64,000 nucleotides of DNA from Hermatobates lingyangjiaoensis (lineage: Eukaryota; Arthropoda; Insecta; Hemiptera; Hermatobatidae), in assembly GCA_026182355.1 (NCBI GenBank), contig JAPFBL010000255.1:3782001-3846000 (forward strand), in the 5' to 3' direction. A program made the position numbers and the translations under genes. This document shows, in pieces, positions 10,140 to 23,690 of this stretch; position 1 is the stretch's first letter, and every line of letters starts with the position of its first letter. A model generated the notes under the pieces. It worked only from the letters and a program-made list of their open reading frames with translations, had not been told where the DNA came from and searched no databases.

Positions 10140-13100
10140 ATCTTATATTTTGGCTACGATTCAAGCCTCTGATCATCAGTATTGAATGCGAGTATGTTAG
10201 CCATCTTACTATCATACTCTTAATATTTGTTCGTTGTGAGATTGACCTTGTTTTCAAGAAGCTTCAGACGTAGTATTTATTTATTAATATTACTTCGAAA
10301 ACTCATGTATTACATAGTAATAATGATTAGTTAAGAAGGTAGAAGAAGAGGGTGAACATTTCGGGGAAACCATACATACAGCCAGATGTCAGGGATAATT
10401 CTTTATTGTTAATTTTGAAGTTCAGTAAAGAAATTCAAATTCAAAACTGATTTTAGAAACGACTAAAGAAGCTCAATAGGGCAAATATGGTAACACTGTG
10501 CACGAGTCCAACGAGTGTCATGCCCTCACTTTAAACTTAAACGAAATAATAATAACTTGTCGTGTATACCCTCCTATCGGTATTCGGAGTTTTAGTTTAG
10601 TATTTTGTAACAATGAGATCTTTAAAGTCAGCTTTCTTTCTTCTTGAGAAAGGTATAAAGACTGTTCTAGCTGGAATTATATCTAGATCTTTCTGCTTTA
10701 GTCATCTTTCAACAGCTTGGAGTTTATGCGGCATAACTTCAAAAGCAGTACGATGAAGAATTCATCTTCTTTAAATAAAAAGGTCATTTGCGTATCCTTG
10801 CGTATGGAAATACTGATTATTTACAGCATGTAGAATTATCTATAAATAATCACCACCCTTAGAGGGGAGAGCTAAACTCTCTGAGGGCAGCCCCTAGTGG
10901 CCACAATTTTTACCTGTGCTAGATGCCACACCTAGACTAATTAGTCTTCTGTTAGATTGTTGTAATCTATTCTATAGTTCTCCATTTAATATCTCTATAT
11001 AGTAGTTCTGATTCCCAGGTTTCTAAAGTATGCTATCAAAAGCATTTGGATGTTTCAATATCCAAAAAGCAGCCCAGAGTGAATGTATAATACTTAGGAA
11101 GTTTACTATTTTCTTAACCAAAGTTTTTTAAACTGATTCTGTTGATTTACCATTGTGATATGTTTGTTATCTTTCATGAAGATGATTATTTGCAAAAAAC
11201 TGTTCGAGTTACTATAACCTAATTGTTGTTACCTTTAGTATAATATTCGTATCAAGGCCTATTTTTGGCGAAATATTAATTTGATCCATCAAACAGTACA
11301 CCCTGTAGCGTGCTCACAAATTTTGGATACTCACCCAACTAACTACACAGAGGGATGTTTTCAAAAACATGTCAAAAAAAGACTTTGAGGACTTAAAAAG
11401 TTGTTACTTTGTCATATCTTCAGATAACATTTTTTCATCATCGCTAAACTTTACTTATAGTAGAGTAATATATGGTTCACTTCCGTTTACTTTTATAATT
11501 TTATCAATTGCATCCATCTGCACTTTAATCACTAAAATATCTTCACATTTCTTTTATTATTGTTTAAGTAACAATTCAGCTTGACATGATTCTCATATAA
11601 AAATTCTAAGTCAGTATGAAGAAATACAAACAGTTCAACAAGCTATTCATTACCTAAGTTGGGATTTCAGTTTTTATAGTTATATTGCAATTTTGCATAA
11701 ACGAAATTGATTGAATTTTTATTCTATAGCTTTCAATTGTCAAGTTGATTTTTTTTTACAAAATGTTATTGTTTTATATTTAACAACTTGGCGTAAAAAT
11801 ACATTTCCCTTTAAATAAAGAAAACATTTCTCAGAGTGAAAATTACAACTTAAAATAATAAGATTATTTAAGTAAGTATTAGATAGGTTGAATTAATATT
11901 GATCAAATTTATAAGCCCATGTCAAAATTCTTTTCTTTTTCTTTTTAAATAAATGGTTTAAATCGGTTAAAACTGAATTCATTAATTGACCGTTGATGAG
12001 ATTTCTAGGACTTTGAAAATTCACAAACCAGTTTAAGTGAACTCAGACTGCAATAGACGCCAGCAGGTAAACCCTCTTACCTGTTAATATCCTTAACAAA
12101 TTATTTACTTACAATTGAGTTATTTCTATTTTCTTGTAAAGAAAATTAGTCAATTTCTCTTCTATTATCCCCTCTATTATATAATTTTAGAATTAAACAA
12201 TTTAGAGAAATCAAAACAGAATTGTTAATGAATTTTATGATTTGAGTACCAAGAGATGATAAAAAATAATTACTACATTCCGTCCCCTTAAATGTAGTTA
12301 ATGCGTCACGAACTGGACGTAGTATTTCCATAAACTGTTTCTTCGATTTTTTTAGTTTAAGAGTGAATGCATGAAATTGTTCAAATTGATTTGAGAATCA
12401 TAATTACCATTCTTAATGTATTTAGAGATAACAATTATTGCTAAACAAGAGATGAATTATGATCATACAATTCCTATATGGAATTAAAAATTGTTTAAAT
12501 TCATCATTAGAATTTAACTTTGAAAAGTTATATTACAATGAATACGAACTATGGCTGATTCTTGTGCTTGCTGATTAAACTTAAGTTAATAAGTTAAGTC
12601 ATGTATTGACATCAATCTGATGAATGTGTTATGTAGTAATTCATAATTCTGTTACTAAAAGCTAACAGATTTGAAAGTTTGATAACTGAGTTAAAATGAA
12701 TCATTTGGCGAAATGCGTGCATTCATTACTCGTGATTCAGCAGCCAAGTTAACTCTCTGGATCATATTAAGACTAAAAAAGAGCAAAGTTATATAATCTA
12801 TATTTAGACAAACGACAAGGAAGGGAAAATCCACTGTTATTCTGTTTCTCTCTTGCAGGCTTCGTGTGTGTTCAATCAATCTCTATCACAGGGATGGTGT
12901 AACGATACTCCGCAATCAACCCAGATGCCTTCCCTTCATATATTTTCATTCCTCTCTTAATAAATTTAAAAAAATGTTCGAAACAAAAAGTTTAAACAAA
13001 ATATGGATATCTTCTATATTATAAAGGTTTTGTGAAATGAATGCCTTTAAGAAATTTAACTATAATAGATCAACCCCTGACATGAGGGATAAGTTTATAC

Positions 13101-13380
13101 TTTGATTATATCTTGGTTGAAATGTGTATTAATGATCGTTATTTCTACAAAGGTAATTTGATACTTTTCATTAGAGTATTATTAGGTTATATCGTACATA
13201 GGTTTCCTGAATCAACAGGGTTTGAAACACAAATATGTAATGATATACGATTTATGCATATTTAGTTTCCTTTGCAAACAAACATTTCTACAATAAAATG
13301 CATGTTTCCAATTACAATAAAATTTAACAACACATATTAGACAATTAAATCTAGGTATAGTATTTTTTCAAGCCACAATA
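10140..13380. other. AT-rich sequence without recognised gene
   Basis: No domain is recognised. Contains one copy of a dispersed repeat (about 11265-11345) that matches 26035-26120. A small GC-richer patch at 10850-10930 has no reading frame of note. Confidence 0.5.
11265..11345. repeat. Dispersed repeat, copy 1
   Basis: Shares GAAATATYAATTTGATCCAT, a GTAGCGT block and an ACAAAYTTTGGAT block in the same order and orientation with 26035-26120. Clearly diverged, so probably an old transposon fragment. Confidence 0.5.
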
Positions 13381-13383
13381 TAC

Positions 13384-13402
13384 TATATATATATATATAT
13401 AT
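13384..13402. repeat. (TA)n tract
   Basis: About ten TA units directly abutting the C-terminal end of the Penelope-like fragment that follows. Confidence 0.95.
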
Positions 13403-13983
13403 TTCAGTTTTATTGGCACTAGTTCTAGTCTAAGGTTGGTGTTTGGACTCCGAGTAGTCGGAGTGTCCTCGTAGTTCCAGTTTGTTGCCTGTTTATTGCC
13501 GTGTTGTTCTTCATTATTTTTATTGCCTCATGAATCTGTAGTCTATTGTAGTAATTTATCTGTTTGATAATCTCGTGTTTCCTGTTAGGTCCTCTCGGGT
13601 CAGCTCTATATTGTGTGTGTCCAAAGTATGCTTTTTTATGGCTCCACTTTGCCGGTGCATTGTTAGGCGTCTTGATAAGGTTGTCCTCGTCATTCCGATG
13701 TATTTGGCGTTAGCCAGGAGCTCACACTCTCCTTTCGTATATCTATACTCGTAAATGACGTTGACTTTCTGTAGGTCATCCGTGGTGGTGTTCGGGCTAT
13801 TTCGTATTACCAGATTGGTTGTAGTTTGAGACTTGTAGTAGATGTGCAGTTGAATTCAGTCGTTGGGTTCTATGCATCTAACATTCCTCCTGATCTGTTT
13901 TAACACCTGCTCATCTGTTTTGTAGGCCTCCGTGAATTGGTTCCTGTAGTATAAGTTGTGCGTTCTGCTGTTGGGATCTGTGG
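13403..13983 (-). pseudogene. Penelope-like element GIY-YIG endonuclease relic (no. 1)
   Basis: The minus strand encodes the C-terminal region of a Penelope-like polyprotein. Reading down from about 13981, DPNSRTHNLYYRNQFTEAYK is followed, after one stop, by VIYEYRYTKGECELLANAKY. IGMTRTTLSRRL then supplies the YIG-like half of the GIY-YIG nuclease, and the RLQIHEAIKIMKNN block is the usual C-terminal helix. Extra residues between the two halves, here ECELLAN, are seen in the Neptune-type branch. One in-frame stop and one frameshift near 13580 break it. The nuclease nicks target DNA for reverse transcription. The reverse transcriptase part is missing. The fragment fills exactly the space between two (TA)n tracts. 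Confidence 0.75.
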
Positions 13984-14000
13984 TATATATATATATATAT
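13984..14000. repeat. (TA)n tract
   Basis: TA repeat on the upstream (5') side of the Penelope-like relic, mirroring the tract at 13384. Confidence 0.95.
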
Positions 14001-14039
14001 TGGGTTGATTCTCCTTAGGGAGTCCTGATATAGGTACTG

Positions 14040-14293
14040 CTGAAGTACCTACTTTACTTAACTGTAACAAGTAAAGGTCTACTTGACAACGTCTGGACTT
14101 GTCGGTCCATGGAGCTCTAGACCGACTGCTCTATCCCTCTTCTTGCAACGGCCTATATAAGATTTTCTATCTCCTACATAAAAAATGACAAAAACCAACA
14201 AAAACAAGACTTTTGGGTTATGACTAAGTTCCAATATTGTATCGTCAGTACTAAAGGCAAGCATGTTGCTAGTAAACAACAACTGACCTCTGA
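14040..14293 (-). mobile_element. SINE-like element (family 2)
   Basis: The minus strand begins with a tRNA-like head: GTTTACTAGCAACATGCTTG, then CCTTTAGTACTGACGA, and a B-box-like TTGGAACTTAGTC. The body contains a block read on the plus strand as AGATTTTCTATCTCCTACAT, also found at 44.2 kb and in altered form at 49.2 kb. The shared head and body in several loci support a tRNA-derived SINE. Ends are approximate. Confidence 0.45.
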
Positions 14294-17200
14294 TATATTA
14301 GAATATGATTTTGTAATAAAATTCAATTTAAAATAGCAATTTCTTCTTAATGTTTTAATTAGTCTTTGTTTTATTCATGTTTAATCATACGGATACTTGA
14401 TGATGAGTATTTATGCATTTTCCTTGTCTATGGTTCCCTACTTTCTGCTAGCAAATTTTGTCTAGAGCTCATTTTTATCACGCGTGATAAATTGGCAACC
14501 CTTTAATCAACAGCTTTATGATTTCATCTCATGAATAAAAAGGAGCAGAACACTGATTACTATAAGTGCGCGAATGAGCTCACCACATAAGTGTAGACTT
14601 CACCTGAAATATCATCTGTCTTGATATATTCTTTAAAGTGCTGTAGAATATTTCAAAATCCTGAGTTGCGTCATTGAAAATGTTGGATATCACTACCATG
14701 ATATATTTGTAATTGAGTTCAACCAATTTATCTTAATGATCTCTTTATAGTAATTTAGTATTATTTTGAAATATAGAATGTGCACCTAAGTTGTCTTCTA
14801 TAAATATGGTTTAATGAAACTAGAGTAGATTAACCAAATTTGGAAAAAACTGGTAGTATATCTTTATTAGCATCATTAAAATATTACAGTAATTCCGAAA
14901 ATGATAGAAAACTTTTCAAAAAGAAAGTGTCATACAAATATTTTTTAAATGCAATCGATTTCTAAAACTTTTTTTTAATTTATACTGAATAAATAAAATT
15001 AAATTTGGCGTGATTGAATAACGTGAATAATTCAGTGATTGACTTTAAACGTTTTTTTTTTCAAATATAAAGTTTATGAAATCTTTGTGATTTTTTTTGC
15101 TCTATCTCATTAGAAATGTGTGTTCTATAGCTAAAACAACTAAATCATAAATATGGTTAACTCTGATTTTTGTAGAAAAAAATAAATGTCCAGTATTGTT
15201 ATGCTTGTAGTTCATTTTGTAACTGAGGAAAGGGCTTTCTTTGCAAAATATTAACAAAAAATACTTTTTGCCGCAATATTTTTAATATGGATTGGATAAC
15301 TTTAACCAATACTGCACTCCCCCTCAGTCCTCTAAACACCATATGATTCTGTTATAGCTCCTCTCCTGAATGAAGCAGTCCTTAGATTGGTTGTGTGACT
15401 AGAGTCTGGTAAGTCTTTCATTGATCTAAGCAATGCTGGCAGATACTGACATATTTTTTTTAAAAAATATTTATTTAGACATACATGTAGCTTTAAAGGA
15501 ACTGTAAACTCAATCATAATTACTTCAAGTAGAAGAAAGAAGCTGTATTAGGAAACTTATTGATTAAATGACTAAAGAGCAGAAAAGAAACATCAATAAG
15601 CTTGGCTTGATTGGTACAAAGCTGCAAAAGATCAAGAAAGATGGAATAAAACTGTACAGAACTGCTATAAATTATTGTAATTAATGCAGATTAGAGTATG
15701 TGATAAAATAGTAAAATTTACTGCTAAATTTGTGATTTAAAATAATATACATCTGCATATATAATTTTCTGTATTTATACGGTGACTCCTTTGAAATATT
15801 TACCTCCTATGAAAAACAATACTTTCATTTTGAATATCAATACACCCTTCATTATGATTATTATTTATTTGTATTTCATTCAGTATGGATTTCTTTTACA
15901 AACCGATATATGTTTCTATTAATTCACTGTTGATTAGAGATTGAGGTAGAATTACAGCGGAGTTTTTCCATTTTTATGTGCACGTATAATATGCGTTTTT
16001 ACATATATATGCAGTGTACTAGTTGAAAAACGTTTTAGCTAAAAAAAATAAAAAAAAATTTATTGATGAATAAAAAATAGGTAAATATGGTCAAATTCAT
16101 AATATAAAAACTGTTTTAGGTAAATGAATTTAAGTATTACAGTTTTGATAATTAGTTTCTTCAATTTTTCAAAGCATAATTTTACTTTTGACTGATCCCA
16201 AACTCAGAATTTCCTCTTATTAGTAATTTTCTTAAATGAACACTTTCTTTATCTAAATTTGGCACTCGTTTATTAAAGTAATTGATCGTTCCTAAAAACC
16301 TTTGTCAAGTTTTCTTATCTGTTGGAGGCGGGTGAATTTATTAATTAACTCTATGGGGTTAAAGACCCCGATTGGGGTTTTATTAATTAACCCTGATCTT
16401 TTTTCCACTTAGAAGTTTTCCAGGGCAGTAGAAAAACCAAATGGCATTCTATTAAAGGAAAATCTATCGAAAGGAGTAGTAATTATACGGAAAAACGATA
16501 AGTAGTATCTAACTCAATTTGATGGAGGCTATTCTTGAGGTCTAACATGGTATAAATACATTTTTCTACCAATTTGAAAGTAATTTCCTTTTTTGTGGGG
16601 ATCTAGTAATGTTCTCTTTCATTATTTTTAATAAGAGAAATGGATAACAAAACAAAATATAAGTTATCATTATTTGTAAATCCCTTTTTATTAGTGACTT
16701 TTTTTTTTATTACTAGCATAACTTTTAGAAGGTATATTAATAAAGTTCTGGGAATGATTAAAATTAATGATGTTATCCATCTCGTGATGTCAGACTTGTT
16801 GGTCTAGATTGAGACTCTGATAAGACTTGTTACAAAGTCCAACATCACTTGCTATACAGTTAGAAAGAGACAGTTAATAAAGAATTGATGTGGGAACACT
16901 TTAGACTTTGCTTATCAGGGTAAAAAATTGCTAGATTTTGTAACTGAGAGTTTTGTGGTGGAGTGTTTGTTTGAATGTTGTGGAACATGTGTGAATGAGG
17001 TACTCTACTTGTGCTGTCAGTCAGTTTCACCTGGAGAGCAAACCCAATGCTCAACCCTCGCCGTACTTCACTGATGGGTGTAAAGTTACAGAATACTAGC
17101 CATACTTCACTACTGGGAAAGATAAAGAAGACATACATCACTGTTGGCTATAAAGTTAAAGAATAACATCCATACTTCACTGCTGAGTATAAAGATAAAG

Positions 17201-18719
17201 AAAACTCTCCGTACTGGATACTCTTTGCGACTTCAAGTTCCTTGGCCAGGAAATCTGCAAAACCAAAATCTGCAAGCTTATTCCCTTCCAGACCAGCTTA
17301 CCTATGCCAATAAAACTTATGTATACTTTGATGTCTTATTGATTTTATGATACATGAAGCTGGGATCATATCACATCTTAAGAGTATCGGAAGTTATTTT
17401 ACCATTTGTATTCATCCTAGTCAACTTGTGTTACTGACCGGCCACTGGTATCAATAAGACATTAAACACTGCAAGTTGTTTTGCTTGATTGTTTGTAAAG
17501 GAGAAATAATAAATCGAAAACAACACCACTGCTGACATGTACGTATAAGACACCCGTATTTTTTTTTATAACTATACACTTACTCTCTTATTAATAGTAT
17601 TAGTATTCTTACTTGGTTAGTATTCATTCTCTATCTTATTAATATTCTTCTAGAAGAATCCTAAGTGTTCGAAACGCGCTGTTAGTTTGATATTAAACTC
17701 TTTTCTGTGTGGGGACGTAATTTTTGAAATCCACCACACCACATTTTGTAAATACAACACTATTGTATAACAGATTGCACAAGTAATGACTTATTCTCTT
17801 ATTTTTCTTCGACAGTATACTACTATTTTTAGTTCAATAACTTCATAATATCTCCTTCAGGTATTCATGGTTGAATGCTGATTACGAGGGATTGTTGTGC
17901 TTTGCTTGACTGGCATTCCAAGACATTTCCGTTGTTTGTAAAAACTTGTTCTTACTCATTTTAACATTCTGCTTATCACACTGATTCTTCCTCTGAGGTG
18001 TTTTGGCAACACTATTATAATTTGCTTAACAGCAGAGTATTATTTTTTGGAGCTGATTCATAGGCTTTATACGCTTATCCTGTTTTTCATCTTTTTTACA
18101 TAATTATTCGTTTTCTATTAGTTAATTCTGTTGGCACAGTATAAGTTTCTGCTAAGTATTATAAATTGTAACTTGGACTGTTGGTTATATGAACATTGAA
18201 CAGGATCGGACGTAGACATGACCTTGTGAATTCCTCTTTTCATTAGGAACAGATTTGTATTGATTTTCTCAGTACTGAGTGTCTATTGTCAATCTAAGAG
18301 AACAGAATACCCTTCGTCCATCAACTACTGCCATGACAATAATTTGAACATTTTTCGAACAATAGCTAGTGAAAAACATTATCAGAGGACTGTTTAATAT
18401 TGATTGCTAGACGATTGACTATTTGACGTTTGTCTCTCTGTACTGATGCTAGCATTCTTATTTATGTATAATTGTTTGTAAGTTATGAATAATTATTAAA
18501 AAGTACTTTATTGATATTTCCATATGAGGTGCTTTAAATAAATTGCCTAGATCAGTTATGTCCAAACTTGCAACAAAAAATTGATTGGCCTGAATAGAAT
18601 GTTCAATTGGATGTAACATTATTATTGGAAAATTTGATAAATGTCAGAAACAAAAGTTTTCTTTAACTAATTTGGCTAAAATATTAAAAAAAAACAAGTA
18701 CTTTTATGTTTGGAGTATA
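14294..18719. other. AT-rich sequence without recognised gene
   Basis: Short open stretches at 15332-15517, 16860-17141 and 17144-17350 lack recognisable motifs. Between 17100 and 17210 a phrase like CATACTTCACTGNTGGGTAT AAAG recurs three times with variation, which suggests a short local duplication. Confidence 0.45.
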
Positions 18720-18945
18720 TAACAATATTTCACAATAAACACGTAAAATAACAATCAATGATCAAACCACAATAAGAAATGGGGGAAAAAACCAAGATCT
18801 TTCAACCGTACAAGTAGTCTTCAACAGAGTCAACAACCCAACTGGTAGTTGGTTTTTTTTTTGACTCTGACGAAGACTAATTGTACGGTTGAAAGATCTT
18901 AGTTTTTTTTTCCCCATTGCTTATTGTGTTTTGATCATTGGAGTA
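18720..18945. mobile_element. Hairpin element with paired CTGACGA motifs (family C)
   Basis: The left arm (AATCAATGATCAAACCACAA, then TAAGAAATGGGG) is inverted in the right arm (CCCCATTGCTTATTGTG, then TTTTGATCATTG). Inside, the motif CTCTGACGAAGAC, loop, CGGTTGAAAGATCTTAG appears on the plus strand, and a mirrored copy (AAGATCTTTCAACCG) lies in the left arm, so the motifs are head to head. Related copies lie at 23.9, 48.7, 56.2, 57.1, 57.4 and 62.6 kb. Foldback structure and copy number fit a non-autonomous element. The motif also fits a hammerhead-like fold, with one extra base before the stem. Confidence 0.7.
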
Positions 18946-21900
18946 CATATTTATTTTGCATAATAAGAAGATTTGAATTTACTTTTATCAAACGTTCTAA
19001 AATTTGAAACCAAATATTTTTTGGTATTTGAGAAAAGATAGTTTATTTTTAACAGTTTTCAATTGAAGAAAAGTTCATCAGCTAATGTGAGTAATAGTGT
19101 AGCACTTACTTGTCTACATATTTTATTTTACATAAGTTGTATTAAATTTTTAAACAATATAAAAAAATAATTTATATTATTTATAGTATAAATATTTATA
19201 TTATATAAATAAACGATCAACATTTTACAAACAGACAAACATATTTTTGGTACAAATTTCACTAAAATAACATTTACTACAACTTTCTTGTGACCTCATC
19301 AAATTTTTGTGGGATTTACGAAAAGGCATCGACGTATACCGCTGAATCAAATATTATTCAATTATTATATTATATCAATAATCAATTATATCAATTAAAT
19401 AGTGAATTTTAGTAGCATGTGAATTTTAAACTATGAAGCAATGTAATACTCTTTTGTATGAAGTTTATACTTTAAATATTATTCTATTCTATTCTAATTA
19501 AATAGACATTAATTATGAGATTAATTTATATTATTTGACTTTTATTAGATAAAACTTTTGTTGCCTGGGTTGTTTCCTAGACTTAATAGACTTGGGTATG
19601 ATGCCTCTTCAAACAAAGAAATATTTTTTCTAAAGCTATATAAAAAAAAGATTACTTTCTTTAAAGAAGTTACACCATTAAAATATCCCTTTTAATTAAA
19701 TCTAAATTGAAGAACATTATAGAAGAAGAATGGCAGTACGATTAATTAATAAATTCTCAACAGGAAGGGGATTAGGATGAATTAGATTATTTGATAATGA
19801 GAATTCATAAAACTGTAAGCATTAAAAGAAAAGTAAGATTATTTTGTATTATCATGTTAGACATTGTTTCCACTACCAGTTTTAATTAGTTACTTTCTCA
19901 GTATTTATTTTTAATAGCATTATTTAAAGAATTAATGGAACATTATAAATGTAAATGTTTTGTTAACAGTTATTAATCGACAAACTCATAAATTCTAGCT
20001 TGGTACCAATCTCACTAGGAACTTGCAAAAGTAACTTCAGGAACATAAGAGTAATCGCTTTAGTGTTAACCCCATAAAATAATTAAGGTGTTTTGATAGC
20101 TTAAATGTATGTTGTGGTAGAAATACATCTATAGGCTTGTGTCTTAGGACTCCTTTATGACGAATCAGGTTATTCTATTCTTTTAGTTTAAAGTTAACAA
20201 AATGAAATGGGTGTTCTCGAACAAAAACGTTCCTTGACAAAGAATATTTCTCTGAAATTTAGAAGAATAAAGAAAATTATAATATTTCATTTGAGAGGGG
20301 CATACTAAGTTCCTAATAGTCTACAGAATGAATATGCCGGACATTCAAGGTTGAGGTGGGTCTCCGCTTGAATTCAAGCTATTTGTCTGCGACTGGGTAA
20401 GTTGTTCTGACGCTTGTTAGTAGCAGATAGATGACAGTGGTTTCACCAAGGTTGAATTCTACATTGAGAATGGAAGCAAACACTGATATTTTTCGTAATT
20501 TCAATTAATCAGTACGAAATAAATCAATTCTATGAACGTATGTTTCAACAATGGTCTTTAGAAATATATTTCTATTGGAAAATATTTTATTTTATGAAAA
20601 CAAATTAAAGGGTGCACTACTCAAGCTGACCGACTGTTTTCTCAGGACACAAAAAAAGGTAATCACAATATTTATGCTATTAACTGATACCACTTGTTGG
20701 TAGCAGACAGTGCCAAGTGTAACATTGTGATGCTGGAAACTCAATGTTGGAGTAACGTGCGATTTTGCAGTTGGTGAGACACCGAGGGTTTTTTAGCTCC
20801 AATTTAGATACATAGATACCCACCCTATATAATTCCTTAAACTAATTATTCAATTAACAGCGTTTGCCTATACTACTGTGTACCATATCTGCATTGAAAC
20901 TGAGACAAATATAAGGCCTAGGGGAATATAAACAAAGCTCTAGTTTTGTGTTTCAATGCAATGTGTTTCATTCGTAATTTCAATTGAAGAATAATCTTAT
21001 CACTGTTACCTTTAATATACCACAGCTTGCTATAACTTTGTTTACCTCAAATTTAAGTTTTTTGTGGGAATTGGTGAAAAAGATTTAGTAGATCAACTGA
21101 GAACAAGAGAACGGGAGGCTCACCTGAGCCCTGTTAATCGTGGGATACTTCCTTGTGCTGACTCCCTCGGAGACTCTTCTGTGAGCTAATATTTACCATC
21201 AGTAAGACTAAATAGATTATATTCACTAAAAACCATTTTATACAAATATATAATTAAATATATAATGCATAAACATATAATTCCACATTATATTATGCAT
21301 TATAAAAAATGAGAATATAAAAATCTCACGTTTGTGTATAATTAATAACCAATTAAAGGTATAAGAACAGTTACGGCAGTTATTATGGTATATTAATATT
21401 TCGACTTGTATTAATATTTAGCATAGTATCAATTTTAATGCATAGTATAAAGACATTCTGCTAAATAATGGTAATCGTTGAAAACAGAATAATAGGCATC
21501 TATTCAACCAAGTTTGAATCCCATCTAGAGGCACAGTATTTTTTTTCAAAAGTAACGTGGAGTTCACGTTCAGGTGCTCCTAACTGAAAACGAACACTTC
21601 ACTGGTACATAAATCTATAATTTAATACCGTTAAATATTAGGTATACTGGTAATGTGAACCACTAAAGATAAATGGGTTCCAATACAAGTGAGTTATAAT
21701 TTTGACCGATGAAACAGAAGTTCGTGAGTGTGGTAGGATGTGTAGTGTTAATCAATTATGACCAAAGTATGTCTCTTGTCTCTCTTTTTTAAGTACGGAA
21801 TATTATATATTCACTTAATAAAAGCTGTAGAGAATAATATCTAAATACCCTCTCAGTCAAAATGATGCGCTAAAGGTACATAGAGGTTAGTCTTCATTCC

Positions 21901-23130
21901 ATATTAACAGATTTACTCGACAGACTTAACAGCACAATTGACAATTAACAGTACAATTTAGCATATTAATCAAAAGCACGTACACGGAATTTTTCTTCTC
22001 GTGACTAGTTTTTCTTTTTCTAAAAAATATAGAACTACTTAAGATACGGGGTTTTTTGTTGTAAATTTGTAATTACAATTTCTACCTTTGTAGAAATGGA
22101 AATCTCTAAATTCCTTGAATCGCTTTAATTGATGTTTGATGAAGTTCAAAGAATGCTGTAATTTCTACTGTAAATACTCTGAAACCTCAGCAAGTATTTA
22201 TTATGCAAGATTACAAAAAAAGAAAACCTGCTAGATCTCGTCGTTAAAATTATCAAAATCAAAACAAATAATAATTTCTATAGTAATCTACTTTAAAATT
22301 TAATGCAAATGAATATATCTGCAGCAGTTACATAACAAATTTTAATGATAAAGATTGTATTTTGAAAATTTGACTGATGGTGTGTAGTTGTTTAAATATA
22401 TAAGAATAATATTGCAGGCAGTGAAGAGCTTATCTTCGTTACAGTGTACCCAGGATATTGTTCTAATCCCTTATATCCGCTACACATTCTCCTATTAGAG
22501 AAATCTATGTGCAACTATCTTCAACTCTTATAAACAACATAAGCTATGAGATGAATAACAGAAAATAACTTCAACAGATTTAGAAATAATGTATTACTGT
22601 TAAAATCACAGAAGCTATAAATATTTTTATAATAATTAATTAGGTAATTTTTTAACTTTTGCGTCAAATTAAATTAAACTTAGTAAACTTTTGTGGCAGA
22701 AATACATATTTTAAAAGATAATACAAATATTTTAAAACAGTATTTTACTATGAATATATGCTACAATACGTAATAAAAAAGCACATTAATTATTCAATCT
22801 AAAAACAATTCTTACTAGTAACACATCATGGATATAATAATTAATACATGTTTGGTGTACTTTTAGTTTAATAATGTATAAAAACGTATAGTTGGTAATG
22901 TTATGTATAAAAGATTATAAGTACATACATATACAAGAATTCAATTTGGAAAAACAGTGCAACTGGACAACAAAGGTTCAAGACGAAGAAAAAAATTCAG
23001 TAAAAAAAAACGCTTATTATTTCTAATTTCTGGTAAAGCCGCCTTAGAGTAGCAGCTCAAGCTTCTCCGGATCTTAGTCTTTATTCTCCTCTATGCTAAT
23101 TTATCGGAAGTTAGATAATAAGTGTGGTTA
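18946..23130. other. AT-rich sequence without recognised gene
   Basis: No reading frame of note. A phrase containing CTTGTTGGTAGCAGACAGTG (20690-20715) has a looser relative at 20410-20440 (CTTGTTAGTAGCAGATAGATGACAGTG), pointing to a small diverged duplication. Confidence 0.45.
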
Positions 23131-23335
23131 TTTACACCAAAATATATATATATATTGGTGTAAATGATTATATGACCTAGCCTTCAAAAACAAAACCTAC
23201 CTAATTGAATAGAATAGAAGAGGTCAAGAACAATTTATTGAGTATATAATGTTTGAGTATATATATATTTGGGTTTATATAAGAAGAAATAAGGGTTTTT
23301 TATGAGGATATAAGAAGAGTGTATGGAGAAGATGA

Positions 23336-23412
23336 CTATAAAATGGTTTTAAATAAAACCGAAACGTTGGCAACGAGAATTTGATTTTTTATCCTGGAAA
23401 ATTGACCGAACC
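23336..23412 (+). mobile_element. Hairpin-GAAACG element (family B)
   Basis: GGTTTT-AAAT-AAAACC (23345-23360) is a perfect six-base stem, followed at once by GAAACGTTGGCAACGAG and then CCTGGAAAATTGACCGA. The same order (AACC, GAAACG, then TTGAAC or CCTGGAAAATTGACC) occurs at 36.1, 54.9 and 55.2 kb. A stem followed by GAAAC is the second half of a hammerhead core; the CTGANGA half is degenerate here. Confidence 0.55.
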
Positions 23413-23462
23413 CCGATTAGAGAACACACCTATATGTATATAGTTCACACAGGAAAGAGAAA

Positions 23463-23465
<3 letters not shown>

Positions 23466-23493
<28 letters not shown>
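23466..23493. repeat. (TA)n tract
   Basis: Simple TA repeat at the left edge of the foldback element that follows. Confidence 0.95.
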
Positions 23494-23499
23494 TCGCTT

Positions 23500-23690
23500 G
23501 ATAAACGGAAAGACGATCCAAACTGGACACAATAACAGTTCAAAATTGAAGATAGGTAGCACAGAAAGTAAAGAAACACCAACCTTTGGTCTCCCTTTCT
23601 ATTTTCTCCTGAAGACGGATTACCAGAAAATTTGAGTCTGTAAGTGTGTTTCTTTTACTTTCTGTGCTACCTATCTTCAATTTTGAACTG

